The translations under genes were made by a program, and so were the position numbers. The notes below the pieces were generated by a model, which was not told the origin of the DNA, did not search any database, and saw only the letters and a list, made by a program, of their open reading frames with translations. From NCBI GenBank assembly GCA_017411805.1, contig JAFQPI010000007.1, forward strand, positions 1 to 60,008: DNA of 60,008 bases. The letters run 5' to 3'. Shown here in pieces: positions 17,171 through 24,717 of the stretch (its first letter is position 1; each line of letters starts with the position of its first letter). Source of the DNA: Clostridia bacterium (lineage in GTDB: Bacteria > Bacillota > Clostridia > Oscillospirales > CAG-272).

Positions 17171-17715
17171 AGCGCAAATCCCTCCTTTTCAAGATGTTCC
17201 TTGAGCTTTTGCCGTGTGCGGAGCAGGAGCATCGCGACCGTGCTTTCTTTCATGTAAAAATCCTTTGCGATCACGGCGATCGAGTCTGCGTACCAATAAC
17301 GGCAGACGAAGATCCTTCGTGCTTTTGTCGGAAGCTTTTCGATAAATCTGTTCAGCGAATCCGAAAGCGCGGTACTTTCGCCGATATCTCCTGTGCTTGG
17401 TATGCATTCCTCAAGCTCAAGGATCGCGATCGAAACACCCTCTCCGCGCTTTTGTGTCTGCCTTGCATTGTATACGTTGAAGGCGAGCTGACGGCTGATC
17501 ATGCCGACGTAGGGCTTGAGTGGATCGGGGCGGTCGGGCGGAACGCGGTTCCAGACCTTGAGATAGGTGTCATTGACTATTTCCTCGGCGTCCTCGTTGT
17601 TTGAAAGAATATTGAATGCGATGTAGTGGCAGTATTTGCCGTATTTTGTGTGAGTTTCGGCAATCGCGCGTTCGTCGCGCTGCCAATAAAGCTCCACGAT
17701 CTGTCTGTCTTCCAT
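17167..17715 (-). CDS. RNA polymerase ECF-type sigma-70 factor
   Basis: 182 residues. Region 2 is at about residues 10-75 (YCHYIAFNILSNNEDAEEIV and DTYLKVWNRVP), and region 4 at about 120-175 (LPTKARRIFVCRYWYADSIAVIA...KESTVAMLLLRTRQKLKEHL). A good AAAGGAG site precedes the ATG. It resembles the second sigma gene of the window (34323-34880) in the start MxDxQIVExxW and in region 4, so the two are paralogues. It is followed, with an ATGA overlap, by a membrane protein. The target promoters are unknown. Confidence 0.88.
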   Translation of the reverse strand: MEDRQIVELYWQRDERAIAETHTKYGKYCHYIAFNILSNNEDAEEIVNDTYLKVWNRVPPDRPDPLKPYVGMISRQLAFNVYNARQTQKRGEGVSIAILELEECIPSTGDIGESTALSDSLNRFIEKLPTKARRIFVCRYWYADSIAVIAKDFYMKESTVAMLLLRTRQKLKEHLEKEGFAL

Positions 17716-17824
17716 TTTTATTCTCCTTTCCGGCTCCTTTCATATAATAAAACAAGAAAAAAGTGCTTTACATCACATCTTTTTGATAATTATATCATAT
17801 ATTTTTATTTTATGCAATAAAACA

Positions 17825-17853
17825 TTCCCCGCTGCAATGTGCAACGGGGAAAA
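17825..17853 (-). terminator. Terminator of the DtxR/lipoprotein operon
   Basis: On the minus strand TTCCCCG pairs with CGGGGAA, extended inward to a CAT loop, followed by a T-rich stretch. It lies just after the lipoprotein stop at 17861. Confidence 0.8.
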
Positions 17854-17860
17854 ATATAAA

Positions 17861-18685
17861 TTATTCTTTGGAGGTATCTGCGGTTTCGGGCTCCGGCTCA
17901 AAACCGATAAGCTCGCAGATCATTTGAGAATAATCACTTTCGAGTGAGCAGTATTCATACTGATTTGCTCCGTGCGTAAAGTAAAGCTCTCCGTCTTCAT
18001 GATACAATTCGGTAAGCCATACGATATTGCTGTTTTCCTCAAAGCGGACGAGCAGGTAATAATAAGTATATTCCTCCCAACTTTTTCCGGGCATGCCGTC
18101 TTCCTCGTACTTATATACACTTTTGAAGTTCCGGCCCCGGGATGGATTCGGGGTTTCGTAAGAGTCTGCTATAGAATTCAGAAAGTCACGGAATTCTTTG
18201 CGGGAAAAGACTTTGATCTCCTCACTTACGGAAAGGTTGTACTCCATGGGCTTGCGCGCAAAGTCCTCTTCGGAAACTTCGTTTGCGTCGGTGGGCGTAA
18301 AGGGCAGATACCCCGAAAGCAGAGTGATGCTCTCTATAGTCCAGTCCTTCATGGGAGTCGGTGCATCGGCACTTTGGTAGACTCCGAAGGTCACATACGG
18401 TGCGCCAATAAAGAAGGAATATTCGGTTACGGAGACGAACTCTGAGGGGTCTGCGTCATCGATCAGGGAGAGAAGATATTGGGTGTTGCCGTCTCCGAAT
18501 TCCGCCTCCCATGGGGATGCCGAAAAATATGACAGCTGAGGATCGGCAAGAGAATAGTTCTCGAAAAATGACTCGATAAATTCACGGTAAAAATTGTCGG
18601 AATGATCCGGAAGCTCGGTGACGCGGCAAGCTGTGCATGACAGACAGATCAAGACAGACAGCAACAGCAAAACAACTCGTTTCAT
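17861..18685 (-). CDS. Lipoprotein of unknown function in a DtxR-regulator operon
   Basis: 274 residues from the ATG at 18685, chosen because it overlaps the upstream regulator stop by four bases (ATGA) and starts a lipoprotein signal peptide (MKRVVLLLLSVLICLSCTAC). A longer in-frame start at 18754 would read through the regulator gene. The mature part is rich in acidic and aromatic residues; no family is recognised. Co-transcription with a metal-type regulator suggests, but does not prove, a role in metal homeostasis at the cell surface. Confidence 0.7.
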   Translation of the reverse strand: MKRVVLLLLSVLICLSCTACRVTELPDHSDNFYREFIESFFENYSLADPQLSYFSASPWEAEFGDGNTQYLLSLIDDADPSEFVSVTEYSFFIGAPYVTFGVYQSADAPTPMKDWTIESITLLSGYLPFTPTDANEVSEEDFARKPMEYNLSVSEEIKVFSRKEFRDFLNSIADSYETPNPSRGRNFKSVYKYEEDGMPGKSWEEYTYYYLLVRFEENSNIVWLTELYHEDGELYFTHGANQYEYCSLESDYSQMICELIGFEPEPETADTSKE

Positions 18686-19050
18686 TTCATGCCACCGATA
18701 TATTTCTTGATCGCCTCGAAGGATTCTTCGCTTATGACGTGCTCGATCTTGCAAGCATCCTCCGTGGCGATTTCTTTATCGACTCCGAGAGAGACGAAGA
18801 GCCCGGTTAAGATCGTGTGTCGCTCATAAAGGCTCTCTGCGGTCTTGACGCCTTTTTCTGTGAGTGTGATAAAACCGGATTTATCAACCGTGATATATTC
18901 GCCCTCCTTAAGGATACCGATAGCGCGGCTGACGCTCGGTTTGGAGTATCCCATGCTCTCAGCAACGTCGATCGAACGCACCGAGGTCGATTTTCGGGTC
19001 AGTACGTATATTGTCTCAAGATACATTTCGCCGGATTCGGCAAGTCTCAT
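18682..19050 (-). CDS. DtxR/MntR-family metal-dependent transcription regulator
   Basis: 122 residues: winged helix-turn-helix (MYLETIYVLTRKSTSVRSID...MGYSKPSVSRAIGILKEGEY) followed by the dimerisation/metal region with ERHTILTGLFVSLGV, EDACKIEHVIS and a short tail. The SH3 domain of long DtxR proteins is absent, as in MntR-like short forms. Family members bind DNA with Fe2+ or Mn2+. An AGGAGG site precedes the ATG. The typical target, a metal transporter, is not next to it; the only operon partner is a lipoprotein. Confidence 0.87.
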   Translation of the reverse strand: MRLAESGEMYLETIYVLTRKSTSVRSIDVAESMGYSKPSVSRAIGILKEGEYITVDKSGFITLTEKGVKTAESLYERHTILTGLFVSLGVDKEIATEDACKIEHVISEESFEAIKKYIGGMK

Positions 19051-19131
19051 TTCGGATACCTCCTTTTGCTTTTATATTATAATGATAACATATTTACGCA
19101 GAAAATGCAAGGGGATTGAGGAAAATAACTA

Positions 19132-19160
19132 TTGACTTTTATTTGGAATTGTGATATTAT
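19132..19160 (+). promoter_or_regulatory. Promoter of the DUF3990 cassette
   Basis: TTGACT at 19132-19137, 17-bp spacer, TATTAT at 19155-19160, placed 32 bp before the start codon. Confidence 0.8.
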
Positions 19161-19191
19161 TATAATGAAATACTATTATAGGAGGCGCAAA

Positions 19192-19674
19192 ATGATCGTT
19201 TATCACGGAAGCGATACAGTTGTAGATTATCCCAAGATCTTAGATGCTAAACGTCCGTTGGACTTTGGCGGTGGGTTCTATGTTACAACGAGCGAATGGC
19301 AGGCAGAACAATGGGCGGTTAAGGTTGCATACAGAAATGCAAGCGACCATAAATGTGTGAACTCCTATGTATTTGATTACCAAGCTGCCAAATCGGATTT
19401 GATTGTTATTGAATTCAGTGCGGCGGATGAAAAATGGCTGGATTTTATTTGCGCAAATCGTCAGAAAAAATTTACCGGAGATTATGACATTGTTATCGGA
19501 CCTGTTGCGGACGACAGAGTATACCGTGTCGTTGTTGAATATGAAAACGGTGACGTTGACAAGGAAACGGCACTAAAGAAATTGAAAACCGAGCAGTTAT
19601 GTGATCAGATACTTTTTCATACCGAAAAATCACTGAAGTATTTGAAATATGCAGAAACGGAGGTAGTATTATAA
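19192..19674 (+). CDS. DUF3990-family protein (ADP-ribosyltransferase-like fold)
   Basis: 160 residues from the ATG at 19192 with AGGAGG just upstream; an in-frame start at 19132 coincides with the -35 box and is discarded. The sequence opens VYHGSD (His5), then FGGGFYVTT (25-33) followed by a Gln/Glu/Trp-rich helix, and ends with CDQILFHTEKSLKYL. This H-Y-[E/Q] order is that of the ART superfamily, to which DUF3990 has been assigned. It is the first of three tightly packed genes, the other two being small DUF3791-like proteins. A toxin or regulatory modifier role is plausible but not shown. The gene is AT-rich relative to its surroundings. Confidence 0.8.
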   Translation: MIVYHGSDTVVDYPKILDAKRPLDFGGGFYVTTSEWQAEQWAVKVAYRNASDHKCVNSYVFDYQAAKSDLIVIEFSAADEKWLDFICANRQKKFTGDYDIVIGPVADDRVYRVVVEYENGDVDKETALKKLKTEQLCDQILFHTEKSLKYLKYAETEVVL

Positions 19675-19907
19675 TGAATGAACGAAGTTTTGAGACTCTT
19701 CTGTACAGTATTACCGCCAATGTTGTTCAAAGGCTCATTGAGATAAACGGATGGTCGGAAAACGAGTCTATGGCGCGCTTTACACAGTCTAAGCTATATT
19801 CATTCCTTGAGAAGGAAGAAACAAAAGTGTGGCAATACAGCTCGTTGATGCTCGCAGAACTTTTTAACGATGAGCGCTCGGGCAGATTAGTGTTCCCTGA
19901 GGTGTAA
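19674..19907 (+). CDS. Small DUF3791-like protein
   Basis: 77 residues, acidic and helical. Its ATG overlaps the stop of the DUF3990 gene by one base (TAATG), with GGAGG inside the upstream gene, so translation is coupled. The pattern SITANVVQRLIEINGWSENE then FTQSKLYSFLEKEETKVWQY resembles the short proteins that accompany DUF3990 in other Clostridia. The function is unknown; antitoxin or adaptor is a guess from position. Confidence 0.7.
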   Translation: MNERSFETLLYSITANVVQRLIEINGWSENESMARFTQSKLYSFLEKEETKVWQYSSLMLAELFNDERSGRLVFPEV

Positions 19908-19908
19908 A

Positions 19909-20115
19909 ATGAGCAAGACACTGGAATTTAAAGTATTTTGCTTTGAAGCATACCGCGCTGAAAAGAAGCTCAGCGGACGTGAGGCTATGAACATTTTTAT
20001 TAAGTACGGGGTTCTTGATTACTTGGAAACCTGCTATAATGTTCTTCATACCACAGGACGGGACTATATTATTGAAGATATAGATCTGTTTATATCCGCA
20101 AGGCAGAGTGCATAA
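19909..20115 (+). CDS. DUF3791 domain-containing protein
   Basis: 68 residues covering the whole DUF3791 pattern: KVFCFEAYRAEKKLSGREAM, then FIKYGVLDYLETCYNVLHTTG and YIIEDIDLFI. It follows the previous small gene by one base, with GAGGTG as ribosome site inside that gene. No catalytic motif is visible. As last gene of the cassette it ends before a strong terminator. Confidence 0.8.
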   Translation: MSKTLEFKVFCFEAYRAEKKLSGREAMNIFIKYGVLDYLETCYNVLHTTGRDYIIEDIDLFISARQSA

Positions 20116-20120
20116 ATTGC

Positions 20121-20152
20121 TATCCGCAGAAGCTTTTCTGCGGATTTTTTTA
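20121..20152 (+). terminator. Terminator of the DUF3990 cassette
   Basis: ATCCGCAGAA pairs with TTCTGCGGAT around a GCTT loop, followed by a run of seven T. Confidence 0.92.
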
Positions 20153-20159
20153 TTTTCCC

Positions 20160-20188
20160 TTGACTTTTCCTTTCTTTTGTGATATCAT
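20160..20188 (+). promoter_or_regulatory. Promoter of the AspRS gene
   Basis: TTGACT at 20160-20165, 17-bp spacer, TATCAT at 20183-20188, 45 bp before the ATG. The leader is too short for a T-box. Confidence 0.75.
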
Positions 20189-20233
20189 TATGATGTATGC
20201 AAAAATCAAACCAAATCTCGAAAGGGTTAAGAA

Positions 20234-21523
20234 ATGAAAAGAACATTTATTGCTGACGTCAAGCCCGGTGAAAAGGTAAAGATCGCCGGTTTTGTTGAAA
20301 ACTGCCGCAACAAAAAGGCACGCGCCTTCCTCGTTATCCGTGATATCACGGGCAAGGTTCAGGTCTACGTTGAGAAGGAAGGCAACGACGAGCTCGCTGC
20401 TATCGTTGATCAGCTCACCATCGACTCTGTCGTTACCATCGAGGGCGAGTGTATCGCTAATGAATACGTAAAATTGGGCGGAAAGGAGATCATTCCCACC
20501 TCTATCCGCATCGAATCCATCGCGGACGCGCTCCCCATCAAGGAAGACTCCGCTATCGACTCGCGCCTTGACTACCGTTGGGTAGACCTCCGTACCGAGC
20601 GCAACACTCTCATTTTCCACGTTCAAAGCGAGATCACCGCGGCTCTCCGCGATTATCTCCTTCAGAATAAGTTTACCGAGCTTCATTTCCCCAAGATCAT
20701 CGGCGCGGCTTCTGAGTCGGGCTCCGAGGTCTTCAAGCTCAACTATTTCGACCGTGACGCTTATCTTGCACAGTCGCCTCAGTTCTACAAGCAGATGGCA
20801 ATGGCATCGGGTCTCGAGAGAGTCTTCGAATGTGCGCCTTGCTTCCGCGCTGAAAAGTCGCACACCAACAAGCACGCTACAGAGTTTACCTCCTTCGACC
20901 TTGAATTCTCCTATGTTGAGTCCTTCCATGACGTTATGGCTCTCGAGGAGGAGATGCTCACCTACGTTCTCGGACGTGTAAAGGAGAAGTACGGCGAGGA
21001 CATCGAGCGCATCTTCGGTCTCGAGGTTGTTGTTCCCACCAATCCTTTCCCTGTTCTTTCCGTTGCCGAGATCTACCGTCTTCTTGAGGAAAGATACGGC
21101 TACACCTGCCCCGAGTCCGAAAAAGGCGACCTTACCACCGACGCGGAGCGTATGACTCACCGTCTCGTTAAGGAGCTTTACGGCCACGAGTTCCTCTTCG
21201 TTACCGATTTCGCACAGGACAAGCGTCCCTTCTATCATATGAGAGACGAAAACGGCGTTCCTCAGGGCTACGACCTTATCTGGCGCGGCGTTGAGATCAC
21301 CTCGGGCGCACAGAGAGAGCACCGCTATGAGCAGCTTTGCCGGAACGCGGCAGAGAAGGGACTTGGCGAGGACGTTAAGTTCTACACCGAGTTCTTCCGT
21401 TACGGCTGTCCTCCCCACGGCGGCTTCGCTATCGGTATCGATCGCCTGACCATGCTCTTCCTCGGCATCCCGATCAAGGAAGCTATGTTCCTATTCCGCG
21501 GACCCGACAGACTTCATCCTTAA
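20234..21523 (+). CDS. aspS: Aspartate--tRNA(Asn) ligase, archaeal-type AspRS
   Basis: 429 residues, against about 590 for the usual bacterial AspRS. An OB-fold tRNA-binding domain (1-100) is followed by a class II catalytic core: motif 2 region CFRAEKSHTNKHATEF and motif 3 GGFAIGIDRL with the ATP-binding Arg. The bacterial insertion domain is missing. This archaeal/eukaryotic-like form in Firmicutes is annotated as non-discriminating, charging tRNA(Asn) with Asp for later amidation by GatCAB. Its strongly optimised codon use suggests high expression. Whether a second, bacterial AspRS exists elsewhere cannot be seen. Confidence 0.88.
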   Translation: MKRTFIADVKPGEKVKIAGFVENCRNKKARAFLVIRDITGKVQVYVEKEGNDELAAIVDQLTIDSVVTIEGECIANEYVKLGGKEIIPTSIRIESIADALPIKEDSAIDSRLDYRWVDLRTERNTLIFHVQSEITAALRDYLLQNKFTELHFPKIIGAASESGSEVFKLNYFDRDAYLAQSPQFYKQMAMASGLERVFECAPCFRAEKSHTNKHATEFTSFDLEFSYVESFHDVMALEEEMLTYVLGRVKEKYGEDIERIFGLEVVVPTNPFPVLSVAEIYRLLEERYGYTCPESEKGDLTTDAERMTHRLVKELYGHEFLFVTDFAQDKRPFYHMRDENGVPQGYDLIWRGVEITSGAQREHRYEQLCRNAAEKGLGEDVKFYTEFFRYGCPPHGGFAIGIDRLTMLFLGIPIKEAMFLFRGPDRLHP

Positions 21524-21528
21524 AAAGC

Positions 21529-21592
21529 CACTTGTAAAACTTCGTTTTACAAGTTAGAATCGCGCGGCGCGCGGACTCGCTTTGCTCGTCTG
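21529..21592 (+). repeat. CACTTGTAAAAC stem element, copy A
   Basis: ACTTGTAAAAC and GTTTTACAAGT form a perfect 11-bp stem with loop TTC, followed by CGGCGCGCGGACTCGC and GCTCGTCT. The same stem occurs at 33791-33817 and 53519-53545, and the GC-rich tail recurs at about 53597-53624. It lies just after the AspRS stop. Confidence 0.85.
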
Positions 21593-21615
21593 AAAAACAA
21601 AAATAATAAAAATAC

Positions 21616-21660
21616 TTGCCGCACTGACCCGCTCAATGCGGCAAAAACTTTATTTTCTTC
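21616..21660 (+). terminator. Probable terminator after AspRS
   Basis: TTGCCGCA pairs with TGCGGCAA around a 13-nt loop, followed by an A/T-rich tract with several T runs. Confidence 0.65.
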
Positions 21661-21676
21661 TTTTTGCATAAAGCTA

Positions 21677-21705
21677 TTTACTTTTGTATAAAAATATGCT
21701 ATAAT
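21677..21705 (+). promoter_or_regulatory. Promoter of the DUF234 ATPase gene
   Basis: TTTACT at 21677-21682, 17-bp spacer, TATAAT at 21700-21705. Confidence 0.75.
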
Positions 21706-21744
21706 ATTATCAAACGAGAAATTGTCAAATGTTCGTTTGATAAT
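21706..21744. promoter_or_regulatory. 12-bp inverted repeat downstream of the promoter (operator candidate)
   Basis: ATTATCAAACGA (21706-21717) and TCGTTTGATAAT (21733-21744) are perfect reverse complements with a 15-nt centre. The left arm abuts the -10 box and the right arm ends 20 bp before the ATG, so a bound protein or an RNA hairpin there would block transcription or translation. Confidence 0.6.
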
Positions 21745-21764
21745 GTGCAAAAGGAGGTTGCGAT

Positions 21765-23153
21765 ATGCGTTTTATCGGAAGAAAAAAAGAATTATCCGAG
21801 CTTGAGATGCGTTATTCATCGGGACGCTTTGAAATGGGCGTGGTATACGGCTCCAGGCGTATCGGAAAGACCAGATTGATAAAAAAATTCGTTGAAAATA
21901 AGGAATCATTCTATTTTCAGGCAAAAGAATCAAATGAGCTTGACAATAGGACCGCTTTTTCTGCTGCAGTCAATAAACTTATAGGTGTACCGTATAGTTT
22001 TGTATATCCGAGCTATACGGAAGGCTTTGATGCGCTTCTGAAATATTCCGCCGGCAAGCCTTTTGTTATTGTCATTGATGAAATTGCCTTCATAGCGCAA
22101 TCAGACAGAGGTTTTTTATCCGAGCTGCAGTACAATATTGACCACAAATTCAAAGATACTGAGATCAAGCTTATCCTTTCCGGAAGTACTATCTCGTTTA
22201 TGAAGGATATTCTGAAAGATAAAAGAGGACCTCTTTTCCAAAGAAGTACTTTTAGTATGAATGTCAGAAAGATGGTCTTTAGCGAGGCGTTGGAGTTTTT
22301 GGATGGTATCCCTCCCGAGGATGCGATAAGATATCTTTCTCTTTTCGGTGAGCGTCCATTCTATCTTGAAATGATTGATAAATCAAGGTCATTTGAAGAG
22401 AATCTGATGAACCTGCTATTCAACCGATTTGGCAATCTTGTGGATGCTCCGGATAAGGTGTTGCCGAGCGCATCGAAGGATCAGAATACTTATAATACGA
22501 TCTTAAAAGCGATTGCTCACAGAAAACGTACCAATAAGGAAATCGCGGAGTATATCGGAAAGGAACCAAACTACGTTGCGGCGTATCTGCCAAAGCTGAT
22601 AGATAATGAGATCATTGAAAAGCGCGAATCCTTTAACAGAAATCAGAAAATGAATTATTATGAGATATCGGATAATCTCATTCGTTTCTGGTATCGTTTT
22701 GTATTTGACAACCGCGAAGAGATACAGTTGGATATGGGAAAAGTCATTTATGAAGCAAACCGAGAGGAGATTTCACTTTTTATTTCATTAGGCTTTGAGG
22801 ATGCGGTATTGAGTTATCTGACAGAAAAGAATGTCAGAGGAGAACTGGACTATTATTATGAGGTTATCCGCGGATATAAGGTAGAGAACTCGAAGCTTGG
22901 ACGATCCATTGAACTTGATGGCTTGGCAAGAGGCATAGGTAACGCGAAGGATCGTTTGTTGGTCGTTGAGTGTAAGTATCGAAACAAGCGTTTGTCCCGT
23001 GCGGTGCTTGAACACGTCAGAGAGAGCGTATCCGTATTTGAGGCGGAATATTACGATATATATCTATTTTCAAAATCCGGATTCAATGAAGACGTTCTCT
23101 GCCTTGAAGATCCCTTAGTCCATCTGATAACACTCGAAGATATGGTAAAATAA
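21765..23153 (+). CDS. AAA-family ATPase with C-terminal DUF234 (archaeal-type ATPase)
   Basis: 462 residues. Walker A is YGSRRIGKT (G29-T36), Walker B is VIVIDEIAF with Asp105/Glu106, and a sensor-like LILSGST follows. A winged-helix segment (about 240-300, RTNKEIAEYIGKEPNYVAAY) and the DUF234 region end the protein; its SIELDGLARG and LLVVECKYRNK motifs match a PD-(D/E)xK nuclease-like fold. An AAAGGAGG site precedes the ATG. Proteins of this type are frequent in mobile and accessory regions, and their role is not settled. AT-rich composition and the 12-bp inverted repeat in its leader suggest an acquired, self-regulated gene. Confidence 0.85.
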   Translation: MRFIGRKKELSELEMRYSSGRFEMGVVYGSRRIGKTRLIKKFVENKESFYFQAKESNELDNRTAFSAAVNKLIGVPYSFVYPSYTEGFDALLKYSAGKPFVIVIDEIAFIAQSDRGFLSELQYNIDHKFKDTEIKLILSGSTISFMKDILKDKRGPLFQRSTFSMNVRKMVFSEALEFLDGIPPEDAIRYLSLFGERPFYLEMIDKSRSFEENLMNLLFNRFGNLVDAPDKVLPSASKDQNTYNTILKAIAHRKRTNKEIAEYIGKEPNYVAAYLPKLIDNEIIEKRESFNRNQKMNYYEISDNLIRFWYRFVFDNREEIQLDMGKVIYEANREEISLFISLGFEDAVLSYLTEKNVRGELDYYYEVIRGYKVENSKLGRSIELDGLARGIGNAKDRLLVVECKYRNKRLSRAVLEHVRESVSVFEAEYYDIYLFSKSGFNEDVLCLEDPLVHLITLEDMVK

Positions 23154-23195
23154 CTATAAAAATATGATGGGATAATGATCCCACAGGAGTTCCAA

Positions 23196-24515
23196 ATGAG
23201 CACTACTGAAAAGAACAAGAAGCTGATCCCCGAGCCTCCGGCTCATATAAAGGTTTTTAATACCCGTCGTAAGCCGAAGAGGAGAAAATTTCTCCCTTGG
23301 GTAGCGCAGACCATCATCTGTTGGCCCGATCTCAAGAAGAGAAACGCAAAGCTCATCCGCACGAATATGGAAGAGCTTGACGGCAAGCCCTATCTCCTTC
23401 TCATTAACCACGCTTCGAAGGTCGACCTCAATATGATGTACAAGGCGACTCATCCGCAGCCGCTCGTCAACGTCATGACGCTCGAGGGTTTCCGCGACTT
23501 CACATTGCCGCTGATGGATCTTCTCGGCGTTATCGGTAAGCGTAAGTTTATCCAGGACCTCAATCTTATCAGAAATATCAAATACACCATAGAGGAGCTT
23601 AAAGCGATCTTCGTGCTGTTTCCGGAGAGCCGTTATTCGCTCGACGGAACGACCTCGTATCTGACCCCCTCGCTCGGAATGCTCGTTCGTATGCTGAAGG
23701 TTCCGGTGGCTGTGCTGACTTTGCACGGCAATTTTGTCACGCATCCGCAGTGGAACAAGAAGAATAAGCATACATACGTTGAAGGCGAGATCAGACCCGT
23801 AGTCCTCCCTGAGGAGGCAAAGACTCTCTCTTCCGACGAGATCAACCGCCGTATCCGCGAGTCGTTCGTCTACGACGATTATAAGTGGCAGTATGAGAAC
23901 AAGGTCGTTATCGACGATCCCGACCGCGCAAAGGGACTCCACGCGATCCTATATAAGTGCCCTCGCTGCGGCAAGGAATTCGAGACCGATTCAGCGGGCA
24001 CAGAGCTATGGTGCAATGCATGCGGTGCAAGATGGGAGCAGGACGTATACGGCAGACTTCACGCCACCGACGGCGGCGAGACCGTTTACGAGCATATTCC
24101 CGATTGGACAAAGTGGGAACGCGAGTGCGTCCGCGAAGAAGTCCGTAACGGCACATACCGTTTCGAGGACAACGACGCGCGCATCGAGACTCTGCCGAAC
24201 TGGACGAAGTTTTATAAGCATGGCCACGGACGAGTCATTCAGACACTCGAGGGCACGCGCGTTGAGGTTGATTCCTATTACGGCGGCGAGCCGACGGTCC
24301 TTTTCCGTCCCGCGCTCGACCTCGATTCGATGCATATTGAGTACGATTACCTCGGCTGGGGCGACTGCATAGACATTTCGGTTCCGAAGGACTCATTCTG
24401 GTGCTATCTCTCAAAGCGAGATCAGATCACAAAGATCTCGTTTGCAACCGAGGAGATCTATTTCCTTGCCAAAGAAAAAGCTGAGGCGAGAAAGAAAACT
24501 TCGGGTGAAAACTGA
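23196..24515 (+). CDS. 1-acyl-glycerol-3-phosphate acyltransferase-like protein with zinc ribbon
   Basis: 439 residues from the ATG at 23196 with CAGGAG upstream. Residues about 60-230 form the PlsC domain: NHASKVD supplies the HX4D catalytic pair and FPESRYS is the EGTR-type substrate motif. The domain acylates lysophospholipids at the membrane. Unusually, about 200 further residues follow: a Cys4 zinc ribbon (CPRCGKEF and CNACGARW) and a Trp-rich domain that is not recognised. Possibly the second domain regulates or localises the enzyme. An N-terminal basic patch (RRKPKRRKF) could bind membrane. Confidence 0.83.
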   Translation: MSTTEKNKKLIPEPPAHIKVFNTRRKPKRRKFLPWVAQTIICWPDLKKRNAKLIRTNMEELDGKPYLLLINHASKVDLNMMYKATHPQPLVNVMTLEGFRDFTLPLMDLLGVIGKRKFIQDLNLIRNIKYTIEELKAIFVLFPESRYSLDGTTSYLTPSLGMLVRMLKVPVAVLTLHGNFVTHPQWNKKNKHTYVEGEIRPVVLPEEAKTLSSDEINRRIRESFVYDDYKWQYENKVVIDDPDRAKGLHAILYKCPRCGKEFETDSAGTELWCNACGARWEQDVYGRLHATDGGETVYEHIPDWTKWERECVREEVRNGTYRFEDNDARIETLPNWTKFYKHGHGRVIQTLEGTRVEVDSYYGGEPTVLFRPALDLDSMHIEYDYLGWGDCIDISVPKDSFWCYLSKRDQITKISFATEEIYFLAKEKAEARKKTSGEN

Positions 24516-24531
24516 TAATAAATATTTTATT

Positions 24532-24567
24532 CTCCCTCCGTTCATGATAGAGCGGAGGGAGAATTAT
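24532..24567 (+). terminator. Stem-loop after the acyltransferase gene
   Basis: ATTCTCCCTCCG pairs with CGGAGGGAGAAT around a 12-nt loop. The T run after it is weak, so it is a likely but not certain terminator. Confidence 0.65.
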
Positions 24568-24717
24568 TGCTTACGACAATATTCGTGTTAATGTGCCAAT
24601 TTTACAGTAAAAGCCATAACATCAACAAAAATTGATATTTATGTGAAACATAGTTGAAGTTTGTCAAGTATAATATAAATTGGTAAAAACTGAGTACCAA
24701 AGAAAGTGAGAACTTCA

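Noticed and set aside
20150-21418. Long minus-strand open frame opposite AspRS
   Set aside because: Shadow of a strongly biased gene; the plus frame encodes a complete tRNA synthetase with catalytic motifs.
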